This document shows, piece after piece, positions 53,079 through 62,887 of a stretch of DNA of 64,000 nt (the stretch's first letter is position 1; each line of letters begins with the position of its first letter). Origin of the DNA: Clostridia bacterium (GTDB lineage: Bacteria; Bacillota; Clostridia; Lachnospirales; Lachnospiraceae); contig CAJTEN010000002.1 in the NCBI GenBank assembly GCA_910575245.1, positions 145,185 to 209,184 of the forward strand, written 5' to 3'. The translations under genes and the position numbers were made by a program. The notes beneath the pieces were generated by a model that saw nothing but the letters and a program-made list of their open reading frames with translations, made no database searches and was not told the origin of the DNA.

Positions 53079-53927
53079 ATGAGGTATTTTTATCTGATCG
53101 CAAATGAGGTGAAAGATCCTGACGGATTTTATACTCGGAGAATAATGGCATATTTGGGGGCTCGGGGCGCTGAGGTGAAGTGTATAGACAATAAAATATT
53201 GTCTCAGGATCTACATACATCAAATATACATAGGCGGGACGAGACTGACTGTATTCTGGTGCTTGGAGGGGACGGGACACTGCTTCGTGCGGCCAGGAAT
53301 ATGATAGACAGTGATATTCCGCTGTTGGGGGTCAATCTGGGAACGTTGGGATATTTGGCAGAGGTGGAGATTGCAGCCATAGACGAAGCATTGGATAAGC
53401 TGCTTGCGGATCAGTTTACGCGGGAAGAGCGGATGATGCTGGCCGGGCAGGTGAAGAGACAGGAAACGACAGAAGAGAATTTTGCTCTGAATGATATCGT
53501 GATATCCAGGTGCGGTTCCCTGCAGGTCCTGACTTTTCATATCTATGTGAACGGACAGTTTCTGAACAGTTACAGCGCCGACGGTATGATTGTGGCGACG
53601 CCGACCGGTTCTACCGGTTATAATATGTCTGCAGGAGGACCTATTGTAGAGCCGGGAGCCAGACTTCTTCTGATGACGCCGATCTGTCCTCATACTTTAA
53701 ATACAAGAAGCATTGTTTTAGCGCCCGATGACGAGATCAGAATAGAGATTCCGGAAGGAAAAGACGGGCGGCTGCAGACGGTGGAGGCCAATTATGACGG
53801 AAGCCATAAGGCCCGGCTTAAGACTGGCGAGAGCATCGTGATCCGCAGGGCGGATAAGACAACGGGAATCCTGAAGCTGAATACGGAAAGCTTTCTGACG
53901 GTTCTGCATAAGAAGATGAGTGAATAA
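53079..53927 (+). CDS. nadK: NAD kinase
   Basis: A 282-aa kinase that phosphorylates NAD to NADP. It has GGDGTLLRAARN at about 63-74, LNDIVISR and the glycine-rich TPTGSTGYNMSAGGP. It starts three bases after the tlyA stop and overlaps the region upstream of argR. Confidence 0.94.
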   Translation: MRYFYLIANEVKDPDGFYTRRIMAYLGARGAEVKCIDNKILSQDLHTSNIHRRDETDCILVLGGDGTLLRAARNMIDSDIPLLGVNLGTLGYLAEVEIAAIDEALDKLLADQFTREERMMLAGQVKRQETTEENFALNDIVISRCGSLQVLTFHIYVNGQFLNSYSADGMIVATPTGSTGYNMSAGGPIVEPGARLLLMTPICPHTLNTRSIVLAPDDEIRIEIPEGKDGRLQTVEANYDGSHKARLKTGESIVIRRADKTTGILKLNTESFLTVLHKKMSE

Positions 53928-53949
53928 GCAGGTAACGGGACACAGGATT

Positions 53950-54402
53950 ATGAAAAAGAAGAGACATGAAAAAATAATTGAATTGATCGGACAGTATGAG
54001 ATTGAGACGCAGGAGGAACTGGCCGACAGACTGCGTGATGCCGGATATCAGGTGACGCAGGCGACGGTGTCCCGCGATATCAGGGAATTGAAGCTATCGA
54101 AGATTTCCGGCGGCAACGGCAGGCAGAAGTATATTGCATTTACTACAGAGGAGGCGCATCTGGGCGATAAGTATATCAGAGTGCTGAAGGAAGGATATGT
54201 GTCCATGGAGCTGGCGCAGAATCTGTTGGTTATGAAGACGGTATCCGGTATGGCTATGGCTGTGGCGGCTGCGGTGGATGCGCTGAAGCTGGAGGAGATC
54301 GTAGGCTGTATTGCCGGTGACAATACCATTATGATGGCGATGCGCACCGAAAATGCAGCGGCTCAGGTTATGGAGCAATTAAGAGGTATGATAGAACAAT
54401 AA
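53950..54402 (+). CDS. argR: Arginine repressor
   Basis: A 150-aa regulator. The N-terminal winged helix contains QATVSRDIRELKL, and the C-terminal oligomerisation and arginine-binding domain contains GDNTIMMAMRTENAA. It would control arginine synthesis or use. The start at 53950 follows ACAGG; an earlier ATG overlapping nadK gives a longer form. The position before recN is conserved in Firmicutes. Confidence 0.93.
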   Translation: MKKKRHEKIIELIGQYEIETQEELADRLRDAGYQVTQATVSRDIRELKLSKISGGNGRQKYIAFTTEEAHLGDKYIRVLKEGYVSMELAQNLLVMKTVSGMAMAVAAAVDALKLEEIVGCIAGDNTIMMAMRTENAAAQVMEQLRGMIEQ

Positions 54403-54426
54403 TATATAAGATGGTGGGATGACTTA

Positions 54427-54585
54427 TTGAAACAGGATGTATCGCCTGAGGTAATGCGGGAATATGTTATCGCACCGGCAATTATGTATTTAAGTGACCG
54501 CTGCGGTAGAGAGGTCATGCCCGGAGAGAGGTTACGGCCTGCAGTGTTAAAGAGGGCTGTGACGGAGAGAATACATAAGAGGTGA
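54427..54585 (+). CDS. Small protein between argR and recN, 52 aa
   Basis: A TTG start with GGTGGGATG upstream opens a 52-codon frame that fills the gap and stops three bases before recN. The protein is charged and soluble (MKQDVSPEVMREYVIAPAIM at the start, RLRPAVLKRAVTERIHKR at the end). Its exact fit within the operon supports a real gene. No family is recognised. Confidence 0.5.
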   Translation: MKQDVSPEVMREYVIAPAIMYLSDRCGREVMPGERLRPAVLKRAVTERIHKR

Positions 54586-54588
54586 CAA

Positions 54589-56271
54589 ATGTTACAAAGT
54601 TTATACGTGAAAAATCTGGTTTTAATTGACGAGGCTGAGGTTGACTTTGGGGAAGGCCTGAATATCCTTACCGGGGAAACAGGTGCGGGAAAATCCATTA
54701 TTATCGGATCCATCAATCTTGCGCTGGGCGCTAAAGCGGACAAAGATTTGATCCGCACCGGGGCAGAATATGCGCTGGTGGAGTTGGTTTTTACGGTAGA
54801 TCAGCCCCAACAGCTTGCGGCCATACAGGCACTTGAGCTTCCGGTGGAGGATGGCCAAGTCATTTTGCAGCGCAGGATTATGCCCAACCGCAACGTCTGT
54901 AAGGTATGCGGGGAGACGGTAACTGCCAGACAGTTAAAGCAGCTGGCGGGAATTTTGATTGATATCCACGGCCAGCATGAACACCAGTCGCTGCTGCAGC
55001 CCGCAAAGCAGCTGGAGATACTGGATGCCTATGCTGGAGAGAAATTGTTGTCCCACAAGGAGGCATTAAAGGATATCTATGGTCAGTACCATGAAGCAAT
55101 GGAAGAACTGTCACATAATGAGGTGGATGAAGAAACACGTAAGAGGGAGGCCGCGCTGGCAGAGTTCGAGTGCCAGGAGATTGAGGAAGCAGCACTGGTA
55201 CCGGGAGAGGACGAGGAAGTCGAGCAGGTTTATCAGAAATTGGTCAACAGCCAGAGGATCAGGGATGCGGTAAGCATCGCACATGCGCTCTGCGGGTATG
55301 AGGAAAGCGGTACCGGAAGCAACGTAGGGCGTGCGCTTCGGGAGATCAGATCGGTGTCTTCCTATGATGATGTTCTTAAGGAGTTTGAGCAGCAGCTGCT
55401 GGATATAGATAGTCTGCTCAATGACTATAACCGGGGAATAGCGGATTATTTGTCTGAGCTGGAGTTTGACGGGGAGCTTTTTGACCGTACGGAGAAACGC
55501 CTGAATCAACTGAATCATTTAAAGACAAAATATGGCAATACGATAGAAGATATTCTATCGTACCGTGACCAGGCGGAACGTACTCTGGAAAAATACAGAG
55601 ATTATGATACCTATCGTATGGAACTGACTAAACGTGCAGATACTTTAAAGGGAGAGGCTCTGGCAGTCTGTGCCAGAATATCGGATATCCGCAGCCGCAG
55701 TGCGGCCAGATTGTCGCGGGAGATGAAGAAAGCGCTTATCGATCTGAATTTTACGGAAGTGAAATTTGAGATCCGTGTGGATGCATCGGAAGAGCTGGTC
55801 AGCAGAAACGGTTATGATCAGGTAACCTTTTTAATTTCGGCCAATACCGGAGAAAAACTCAGAGAACTGGCTCAGGTGGCCAGCGGCGGAGAATTGTCAC
55901 GTATTATGCTGGCTCTTAAGACGGTGCTTGCGGATAAGGATGCGATAGAGACTCTTATTTTCGATGAAATCGATACAGGCATCAGTGGAAAGACCGCATG
56001 GAAGGTTTCTGAAAAAATGGGTATACTTGGAAGAGGACATCAGCTTATCTGCATCACGCACCTTCCTCAGATAGCGGCGATGGCAGACCGGCATTTCTGT
56101 ATTGAGAAGAAGGTGGAGGATAAACGTTCGGTTACGGGAATCAGAAAACTTGCGGAAGAAGAGAGCGTTGCGGAGGTGGCCAGAATGCTGGGCAGCGACA
56201 GCATTACAGAAAATGTGATGAACAATGCAAGAGAAATGAAAGATTTGGCAAGAAAAACAAAACAATACTAA
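54589..56271 (+). CDS. recN: DNA repair protein RecN
   Basis: A 560-aa SMC-like ATPase. It has Walker A GETGAGKS at 29-36, HGQHEHQSLL, coiled coils in the middle, signature VASGGELSRIMLALK and Walker B LIFDEIDTGIS near the end. It gathers double-strand break ends. It ends at a clear terminator. No LexA site is obvious inside the operon. Confidence 0.95.
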   Translation: MLQSLYVKNLVLIDEAEVDFGEGLNILTGETGAGKSIIIGSINLALGAKADKDLIRTGAEYALVELVFTVDQPQQLAAIQALELPVEDGQVILQRRIMPNRNVCKVCGETVTARQLKQLAGILIDIHGQHEHQSLLQPAKQLEILDAYAGEKLLSHKEALKDIYGQYHEAMEELSHNEVDEETRKREAALAEFECQEIEEAALVPGEDEEVEQVYQKLVNSQRIRDAVSIAHALCGYEESGTGSNVGRALREIRSVSSYDDVLKEFEQQLLDIDSLLNDYNRGIADYLSELEFDGELFDRTEKRLNQLNHLKTKYGNTIEDILSYRDQAERTLEKYRDYDTYRMELTKRADTLKGEALAVCARISDIRSRSAARLSREMKKALIDLNFTEVKFEIRVDASEELVSRNGYDQVTFLISANTGEKLRELAQVASGGELSRIMLALKTVLADKDAIETLIFDEIDTGISGKTAWKVSEKMGILGRGHQLICITHLPQIAAMADRHFCIEKKVEDKRSVTGIRKLAEEESVAEVARMLGSDSITENVMNNAREMKDLARKTKQY

Positions 56272-56300
56272 ATTAAAATCGAAAAAATTTCACATACTAG

Positions 56301-56329
56301 AAAGGACATGCTTAATGTATGTCCTTTTT
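56301..56329 (+). terminator. recN operon terminator
   Basis: AAAGGACAT (56301-56309) pairs with ATGTCCTTT (56319-56327), followed by more T. It separates recN from spoIVB. Confidence 0.85.
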
Positions 56330-56389
56330 CGTGTATTTTACAGGAATATATGGTTATTACTCTAAAGAATAGATAGGAGATGTGGAAAA

Positions 56390-57742
56390 TTGAACCGATC
56401 AATAGATATGACAAAACAGCAGGAGAGAACATACAGGATCTTCTTATATCTGGTGCTTGCGGCGGCAATGATCGCACTTACAGTGACCGCATATCTGACC
56501 TATTGGAATAAAATACCGTCAACGATTAAGATTCGTGCAGGAGTGGAGCAGGAACTTGATTTCAAAGTTCCTGTATCGGGAGAAATCTACCGGATCAGCG
56601 AGGAAGCGGCCGCACCGGTTTCTTCTCTGACAGGGGAAGAGGAGAATGGCGCAAAGGAACAGGCTGCCGAGAGTATCTCAGACAGTGTGGAGAGCATTCA
56701 CGTAGATTTTGCACATACAGTGAAATTCAAGGCCAATGAGATTGATACTTATCAGATGGATCTGAAATTGTTTGGAATTCTTCCTTATAAAAATGTGGAT
56801 GTGGAAGTGATTCAGGATAAGATGCTGATCCCTTCCGGTATTCCGATCGGCATTTATGTGAAGACAAGCGGTGTGCTGGTGGTGGGAATCGGAGAATTTG
56901 AGAACAGTGACGGGAAGAAAGTATCTCCGGCGAAATATGCACTGCAAAAGGGTGACTATATTCTGAAGGTAAACGGGGAGGAGATGGAGAATAAGAAACA
57001 TTTTATCAGGACGGTGGAAGAGTCCGAAGGCAAGGATCTGGTGCTTACGATTAAGAGAAACGGAGAGATAACAGATATTATGGTAACGCCGGATACCAAT
57101 CAGAACAGGGAGTGGAAGATGGGAATCTGGGTCAGGGACAATGCACAGGGAATCGGGACATTGACTTATGAAGATACAGATAATTCCTTCGGGGCTCTGG
57201 GACATGGTATCAATGATGTGGACACTTCCCTTCTGATGAATCTGGAGGAGGGAACACTCTACAGGACGGAAATCGTGGGAATTACCAGAGGTTCCAACGG
57301 CAGTCCGGGAGAACTGACCGGTTACATCGAATATGACAGTGAAAACATAATCGGTGAGATTACGGAGAATACAACGGAAGGCATTTTCGGTATTTGTGAT
57401 GAGGAGGTAGGACAAGAATCATCCTTTGAGCCGATTCCGATTGCGTTGAAACAGGAGATTGTATTGGGTCCGGCCCAGATCATCTGTTCTGTCACGGGAG
57501 AGCCGGAATTCTATGATGTGGAGATCGTGGAAGTGAATCTGGAGCGGGATAATATTAACAGGGGGATTGTCGTGCAGGTGGTGGATGAGAAGCTGCTGAC
57601 ACTTACCGGTGGAATTATACAGGGGATGAGCGGCAGTCCCATTATTCAGAACGGTAAGCTGGTGGGTGCGGTGACCCATGTGCTTGTGCAGGACTCCACA
57701 AGGGGGTATGGCATTTTTATTGAAGAGATGCTGGGTCATTGA
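56390..57742 (+). CDS. spoIVB: SpoIVB serine peptidase
   Basis: A 450-aa signalling protease (family S55). It has an N-terminal membrane helix (residues about 20-42), a PDZ domain around GDYILKVNGEEMENKKHF, and a catalytic region with H272 in GALGHGI and S414 in GMSGSPII. It triggers sigma-K processing during sporulation. The TTG start has GGAG ten bases upstream; ATG 56408 is an alternative. In most sporulating Clostridia spo0A follows, but not here. Confidence 0.94.
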   Translation: MNRSIDMTKQQERTYRIFLYLVLAAAMIALTVTAYLTYWNKIPSTIKIRAGVEQELDFKVPVSGEIYRISEEAAAPVSSLTGEEENGAKEQAAESISDSVESIHVDFAHTVKFKANEIDTYQMDLKLFGILPYKNVDVEVIQDKMLIPSGIPIGIYVKTSGVLVVGIGEFENSDGKKVSPAKYALQKGDYILKVNGEEMENKKHFIRTVEESEGKDLVLTIKRNGEITDIMVTPDTNQNREWKMGIWVRDNAQGIGTLTYEDTDNSFGALGHGINDVDTSLLMNLEEGTLYRTEIVGITRGSNGSPGELTGYIEYDSENIIGEITENTTEGIFGICDEEVGQESSFEPIPIALKQEIVLGPAQIICSVTGEPEFYDVEIVEVNLERDNINRGIVVQVVDEKLLTLTGGIIQGMSGSPIIQNGKLVGAVTHVLVQDSTRGYGIFIEEMLGH

Positions 57743-57819
57743 GTTTATGGTAATACCGGTCTCGAGATCAGAGAGACCAACTGAGCACTGTTTATGATAA
57801 AAAAGAAAGCGAGGATCAT

Positions 57820-59832
57820 ATGAGTAATCATTTAGCGGATCAGAGCAGTCCGTATCTTATGCAGCATGTTGATAATCCGGTGGACTGGTATCCCTGGGGC
57901 GAAGAGGCTTTCTCAAAAGCACAGAAAGAAGATAAGCCGGTCTTTTTGAGTATTGGTTACAGTACCTGTCACTGGTGCCATGTTATGGCCCACGAGAGTT
58001 TTGAAAGTGAAGAGATTGCAGAGATACTGAACCGGCATTTTGTTTCTGTCAAGGTAGACCGGGAGGAAAGGCCGGATGTTGACAGTGTGTACATGTCTGT
58101 CTGTCAGGTATTTTCGGGAAGCGGAGGATGGCCCATGAGTATTTTTATGACGGCCGGACAGAAGCCGTTTTTTGCAGGTACTTATTTTCCGCCTGTGACC
58201 CGGCACGGTATGATCGGTTTTCGGGAGCTGCTCCTTACGATTGCCGAAAAATGGGAAAACGAAAGAGAAGGTTTATTCGAGGCAGCGGAAAGTATTGTGG
58301 CGCAGATCAATACAGGCCAAAATATTAGTAAGGTTTCCGTGCACACATGTGAATTACGGGAAAGGATTGAAGAAAGGCTGCCTGAACAGGCAGCTGAAAT
58401 ATTGTCGGAAAGCTTTGACAGGCAGTATGGTGGATTCGGACAGGCTCCCAAGTTCCCTGTGCCGCACAATCTTATATTTCTGATGATATATGCTTATCTG
58501 CAGGCAGATGGCATGGAGGAACTGCAAAGCAATGAAATGTTCGGGCAGGTAAAGACAACACTGGAGCAGATGCGGCGGGGCGGAATTTATGACCAGATAG
58601 GCCATGGATTTTCGCGTTACTCTACGGACCGGTTTTATCTTGTACCGCATTTTGAGAAAATGCTGTATGATAATGCACTGCTGATTATGGCATATGCCGC
58701 GGCATACCGTATGTCCGGAGAAACTGTTTTCAGAGCTACGGCAGAGGAGACAGCTGCCTATGTGCTGAGGGAGATGACAGGAGAAAACGGTGAATTCTAT
58801 TCCGCCCAGGATGCCGACAGTGACGGTGAGGAAGGTAAATTCTATGTATGGAGTATTAAAGAGATATGTGAGGTATTAGGGGAAGAAAAGGGCAGACAGT
58901 TCTGTGAGTACTACAATATCACGGAGCAGGGCAATTTCGAAGGCAAAAATATCCCTAACCTGTTAAACGGAAATGAGATTTCGAATCGATTTGAAGAGGA
59001 AAGGAAGCTTCTGTATTCTCACCGGGAATCACGGGTCAGGCCACAGCTTGATGACAAAATTCTCACAGCATGGAACGCGCTCATGATCTGCGCAATGTCC
59101 CTGCTCTACCGGGTCACCGGAAAGAAGGAATATCTTTCAACTGCCGAAAAAGCAGAGAGATTTCTGTCAGGGCAGCTTATGGAAGGCAACATGATATACG
59201 TGGGGTGCCGGAACGGCGTGCGCTTCGGAAAGGGATTTCTGGACGAGTATGCTTATATGGCAGCAGCTTATCTTTCGCTCTATGATGCAACGGCCAACCA
59301 GGCATATTCAGATCGTGCGGAAGCAGTATGCAAGGAGGCAGAGATACAGTTTGCGGATGAACAGGGCGGGTATTTCCTGTACGGAAAGCAAAACAGCAAT
59401 CTGATCATACGGCCCAAGGAGACTTATGACGGGGCATTGCCAAGCGGTAATTCAGTTATGGCATACTGTCTCGTGCGACTGCTTCGGCTCAGGCAGAAAG
59501 AAGATAAGACCGAGGACAGACTGGACGTTGAAAGACAGCTTGCGTTTTTATCAGGAGAGGCAGTATCATATCCTGCGGGATACAGCATGTTCCTGATTGC
59601 GCTGCTTTATTATCTGTATCCGCCGCAGAGGATTACAGTGGTGTTGAACGAAACCGACAGTGCCGCGCGGATAATGGCTCAGATGCCGCTGTATGCGGAT
59701 GTCACGGTCTTGGAACGGGAGAACGCAGATTATTCGCTGCTTCATGGCAGCACCACTTATTATATTTGCAAGGGGCATACCTGTCTTCCGCCAACGAATC
59801 AATTGCCGGAATATATACGATATGAACAGTAA
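57820..59832 (+). CDS. YyaL/DUF255 thioredoxin-domain protein
   Basis: A 670-aa protein. The N-terminal thioredoxin-like domain ([10 protein letters not shown]50 and C53; GGWPMSIFM) is followed by an (alpha/alpha)6 barrel of the N-acylglucosamine epimerase type, with [11 protein letters not shown] and [13 protein letters not shown]. This is the YyaL/SSP411 family, widely conserved but without a proven reaction. It is cytosolic. GCGAGGAT precedes the ATG. Confidence 0.9.
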   Translation: MSNHLADQSSPYLMQHVDNPVDWYPWGEEAFSKAQKEDKPVFLSIGYSTCHWCHVMAHESFESEEIAEILNRHFVSVKVDREERPDVDSVYMSVCQVFSGSGGWPMSIFMTAGQKPFFAGTYFPPVTRHGMIGFRELLLTIAEKWENEREGLFEAAESIVAQINTGQNISKVSVHTCELRERIEERLPEQAAEILSESFDRQYGGFGQAPKFPVPHNLIFLMIYAYLQADGMEELQSNEMFGQVKTTLEQMRRGGIYDQIGHGFSRYSTDRFYLVPHFEKMLYDNALLIMAYAAAYRMSGETVFRATAEETAAYVLREMTGENGEFYSAQDADSDGEEGKFYVWSIKEICEVLGEEKGRQFCEYYNITEQGNFEGKNIPNLLNGNEISNRFEEERKLLYSHRESRVRPQLDDKILTAWNALMICAMSLLYRVTGKKEYLSTAEKAERFLSGQLMEGNMIYVGCRNGVRFGKGFLDEYAYMAAAYLSLYDATANQAYSDRAEAVCKEAEIQFADEQGGYFLYGKQNSNLIIRPKETYDGALPSGNSVMAYCLVRLLRLRQKEDKTEDRLDVERQLAFLSGEAVSYPAGYSMFLIALLYYLYPPQRITVVLNETDSAARIMAQMPLYADVTVLERENADYSLLHGSTTYYICKGHTCLPPTNQLPEYIRYEQ

Positions 59833-59895
59833 CTTTTTGCGGCAGCCGGGCATAACCTGATAAAAAAGGTATGTGGGTAAGCCAGGAAATGAATT

Positions 59896-60369
59896 ATGGC
59901 ATATAGAGATTATAAACCGGAGATCGGTACAGTTGTCAATATTACGCGGGGGAATGACTGCTGCAGTCAGATGATGACACTTCGTACAGCAAACGGGATT
60001 GCCAATTTCATGGTAATGTCAGATACGTGGGTGATTGACAGCAGACAGTTGCGGCCGGGGCTCAGGGTGGCGGCATTTTATGATGCATCCCTTCCGGTAC
60101 CGTTAATTTTTCCGCCGCAGTATCGGGCACAGATCGTCACAATCCTCGGCAGAGACGAACAGATTATGCTTAACGAATTTGACCGGAATCTGACAGCAAG
60201 AGACAACTCCCTGCAGCTTAATATTGCAGCAAGCACGGAGATTGAGACGCTTAATGGCCAGAGAGTAAACTGCAGTCTCGGAAATCAGGTACTGCTGGTT
60301 TATTATACGGCGACAACCCGGAGTATACCGCCGCAGACAACGCCCAGGAGGATAGTAGTCCTGGGCTGA
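59896..60369 (+). CDS. Conserved hypothetical protein, 157 aa
   Basis: An all-beta, soluble protein without signal or membrane segment. It has GTVVNITRGNDCCSQMMTLR near the start, PVPLIFPPQYRAQIV in the middle and TTRSIPPQTTPRRIVVL at the end. Similar proteins are common in Clostridia; no function is known. The two adjacent cysteines are at about residues 23-24. GGAAATGAATT precedes the ATG. It ends before a clear terminator. Confidence 0.65.
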   Translation: MAYRDYKPEIGTVVNITRGNDCCSQMMTLRTANGIANFMVMSDTWVIDSRQLRPGLRVAAFYDASLPVPLIFPPQYRAQIVTILGRDEQIMLNEFDRNLTARDNSLQLNIAASTEIETLNGQRVNCSLGNQVLLVYYTATTRSIPPQTTPRRIVVLG

Positions 60370-60399
60370 GGCAGCTGCTATTGAAACAGCAGGCTTATT

Positions 60400-60439
60400 A
60401 GAATCCACAGGTTCGGTATGGTGAGAATCTGTGGATTCT
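60400..60439 (+). terminator. Terminator
   Basis: AGAATCCACAG (60400-60410) pairs perfectly with CTGTGGATTCT (60429-60439), then TTGATTTT. It ends the preceding gene. Confidence 0.8.
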
Positions 60440-60486
60440 TTGATTTTGCAAATTTGCGGCAATCTTTTTCTATTTTATATGATATT

Positions 60487-60500
60487 CGAACATATTTTCT
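60487..60500 (+). promoter_or_regulatory. LexA-like (SOS) box
   Basis: CGAACATATTTTCT matches 12 of 14 bases of the Gram-positive LexA site CGAACATATGTTCG. A TATAAT lies directly after it at 60503-60508, so bound LexA would cover the promoter of the Y-family polymerase. Confidence 0.65.
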
Positions 60501-60588
60501 GTTATAATAAATATACAAAAATCTGTGGCGTTTGTGCCGGGGCTGACATGTAGGTGCAAACAGGAAAACAGATCAGGGAGGGCTGACA

Positions 60589-62118
60589 ATGAGTGAGAGA
60601 CAGCATACCTATATTGCAATTGATTTGAAATCTTTCTATGCATCCGTAGAGTGTGCGGAGCGCGGGTTAAACCCTCTTACAACGAATTTGGTTGTAGCGG
60701 ACTTGGAGCGGACGGAGAAGACGATCTGTCTTGCGGTATCCCCGTCACTGAAGGCTTATGGCATATCGGGCAGGGCAAGGCTGTTTGAGGTGGTGCAGAA
60801 GGTGAGGGAAGTAAATGCGGAGCGCCTGGGAAGGGCGCCCGGAAGGAAATTTACCGGCACTTCTTCCTCTGCCCCGGAGCTTGCGGGTCATCCGGAACTG
60901 GAAGTGTCCTATATCACGGCCCGGCCCCGGATGGCGCTTTACATGGAATACAGTACGATGATCTATAAGATCTATTTGAAATATATTGCCCCGGAGGATA
61001 TGCATGTCTATTCTATCGATGAAGTTTTCATGGACGTGACAGGTTATCTGGATATCTACCATATGACCGCGAAAGAACTGGCGGCCGGGATTGTGCAGGA
61101 TATTCTTGACACTACGGATATTACTGCCACGGCAGGAATCGGCACGAACCTGTATCTGTGTAAAGTGGCAATGGATATCGGGGCGAAGCATGTTATGCCG
61201 GATGAAAACGGTGTCCGTATCGCGCAGCTGGACGAGATGAGTTACAGAAGGCTGCTGTGGGATCACAGGCCGCTGACCGACTTCTGGAGAGTGGGGCGCG
61301 GTTATCAGAAGAAGCTGGAAGCGGCAGGGCTTTTTACTATGGGAGATATTGCACGCTGCTCACTGGGTTCAGATAAAGATTATTATAATGAGGAACTGCT
61401 ATATAAGATGTTTGGGATCAGTGCGGAACTTCTCATTGACCATGCCTGGGGCTGGGAGCCTGTTACTATGGAGTTGATTAAGTCTTACAGGCCGGAGAAC
61501 AGTAGTATCGGTTCCGGACAGGTTCTGCAGTGCCCTTATGATTTCGACAGGGCGCGGCTGATTGTCAGGGAGATGACGGATCTGCTTGTTCTGGATCTGG
61601 TGGAAAAGAAGCTGATGGCAGACCAGATGGTGCTGACGGTCGGATATGACAGAGACAGCCTTGCGGATCCCGGAGTAAGAAGCCGGTATAAAGGTGAGAT
61701 TACGGTAGATTATTATGGTCGGGAAGTTCCCAAACATGCTCATGGCACGGTCAATCTGGGAGGTATGACTTCATCTACATGGATCATTCTGGATGCGGTC
61801 ATGGGCTTGTATGACCGTATTGTCAATCCGGAGCTTCTGGTGCGGCGGGTGACAGTGGCGGCAAATCATGTGACGGATGAGGCACAAGGAAAGAGGGAGG
61901 AACATTTCGAGCAGATGGATCTGTTCACGGACTATGAGGCGTTGGAGCGGGAAAGAAGGGAACAGGAGGAGAAGCTTGCCAAAGAGAGGAAGCTGCAGGA
62001 AGCTATGTTGTCCGTGAAGAAGAAATACGGTAAAAATGCTATGTTAAAGGGGATGAATCTGCAGGAGGGAGCCATGACGATAGAGCGCAACAATCAGATT
62101 GGAGGGCATAAGGCATGA
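60589..62118 (+). CDS. Y-family DNA polymerase (UmuC/DinB-type)
   Basis: A 509-aa translesion polymerase. Catalytic motifs are IAIDLKSFYASVE (D12) and SIDEVFMDVT (D144, E145), with TATAGIGTNLYLCK in the palm. The C-terminal little-finger region and a coiled-coil tail follow. The length and the YolD gene directly behind fit the UvrX/UmuC-like branch common in Firmicutes mobile and stress regions. GGGAGGGC precedes the ATG. Likely SOS-controlled. Confidence 0.9.
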   Translation: MSERQHTYIAIDLKSFYASVECAERGLNPLTTNLVVADLERTEKTICLAVSPSLKAYGISGRARLFEVVQKVREVNAERLGRAPGRKFTGTSSSAPELAGHPELEVSYITARPRMALYMEYSTMIYKIYLKYIAPEDMHVYSIDEVFMDVTGYLDIYHMTAKELAAGIVQDILDTTDITATAGIGTNLYLCKVAMDIGAKHVMPDENGVRIAQLDEMSYRRLLWDHRPLTDFWRVGRGYQKKLEAAGLFTMGDIARCSLGSDKDYYNEELLYKMFGISAELLIDHAWGWEPVTMELIKSYRPENSSIGSGQVLQCPYDFDRARLIVREMTDLLVLDLVEKKLMADQMVLTVGYDRDSLADPGVRSRYKGEITVDYYGREVPKHAHGTVNLGGMTSSTWIILDAVMGLYDRIVNPELLVRRVTVAANHVTDEAQGKREEHFEQMDLFTDYEALERERREQEEKLAKERKLQEAMLSVKKKYGKNAMLKGMNLQEGAMTIERNNQIGGHKA

Positions 62119-62546
62119 ACTGGAGAAATACACGCGGCTATGACGATATCATTGAATTGCCCCATCATGTGTCTGCGGTACATCCGCAGATGCCGCTGGC
62201 AGACCGGGCGGCGCAGTTTTCTCCCTTTGCGGCGTTGACAGGACATGAGGAGGCCATCCGGGAGACAGCCAGGCAGACGGAAGAATTCGTAGAACTGGAG
62301 GAAGACAGGAAGGAAGAAATCAATGAGAAACTTCAATGGATCAGAGAGAATCAGGCAAAGCGGCCGGAGATTGAAGTTACCTGTTTTCAGCCTGATACAA
62401 GAAAGAGCGGCGGCTCCTATGTGACGGTCTGCGGCAGAGTGAAGCGCATTGATGAAATTGAGCAGCAAATACTATTGACGGACGGAACAAGGATTGCGAT
62501 AGAACGGATTTTTGCGATTCAGGGAGATAAACATATTATCCGATAG
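62115..62546 (+). CDS. YolD-like protein
   Basis: A 143-aa protein of the YolD family. It begins NTRGYDDIIELPHHVSAVHP, then MPLADRAAQFSPFAALTGHE, a fingerprint of the group. It partners Y-family polymerases in Firmicutes, with a role similar to UmuD proposed. The start overlaps the polymerase stop by 4 bases, so translation is coupled. Confidence 0.88.
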   Translation: MNWRNTRGYDDIIELPHHVSAVHPQMPLADRAAQFSPFAALTGHEEAIRETARQTEEFVELEEDRKEEINEKLQWIRENQAKRPEIEVTCFQPDTRKSGGSYVTVCGRVKRIDEIEQQILLTDGTRIAIERIFAIQGDKHIIR

Positions 62547-62676
62547 AGATTAAGAAGCGAATTGACTTTGATGAATACAGGGAGGGGAATTGTGCATTTT
62601 ATATAAATAAAGCGGCATAGATTTTGTATAAAATTCCCTTTGAAATTTTTACAGAGAGGTTATAAACTAATTATGA

Positions 62677-62723
62677 ACGTGTGGCAGAACTGCGTAAGTC
62701 CGGTTATTTGCCACACGTTTTTT
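62677..62723 (+). terminator. Terminator after the polymerase-YolD pair
   Basis: ACGTGTGGCA (62677-62686) pairs with TGCCACACGT (62709-62718), then six T. Confidence 0.85.
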
Positions 62724-62757
62724 GTGTGTCTGCGCTTTTTTTGAAAGGAGAATCGTC

Positions 62758-62887
62758 ATGGAAACAAAAAGTAATTCTTTTCTGAGAGAGGAGCCTGTGG
62801 GGTGATATTCTGACATTTATAATTTCTGCTGTGATCATTGCGGCTACTTATAAGCAGCTGAAACCCATGCAGGAACCAGATATCTAA
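62758..62887 (+). pseudogene. Remnant of a MATE-family transporter
   Basis: An AAAGGAG site and ATG open METKSNSFLREEPVG, which matches the usual MATE N-terminus (LxxEPVGKLL). It stops at TGA (62803-62805). In the +1 frame the next codons read GDILTFIISAVIIAATYKQL and end at TAA 62885-62887, resembling a MATE C-terminal helix and tail. So about 1.3 kb in the middle appears deleted. The identification is by pattern. Confidence 0.5.
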
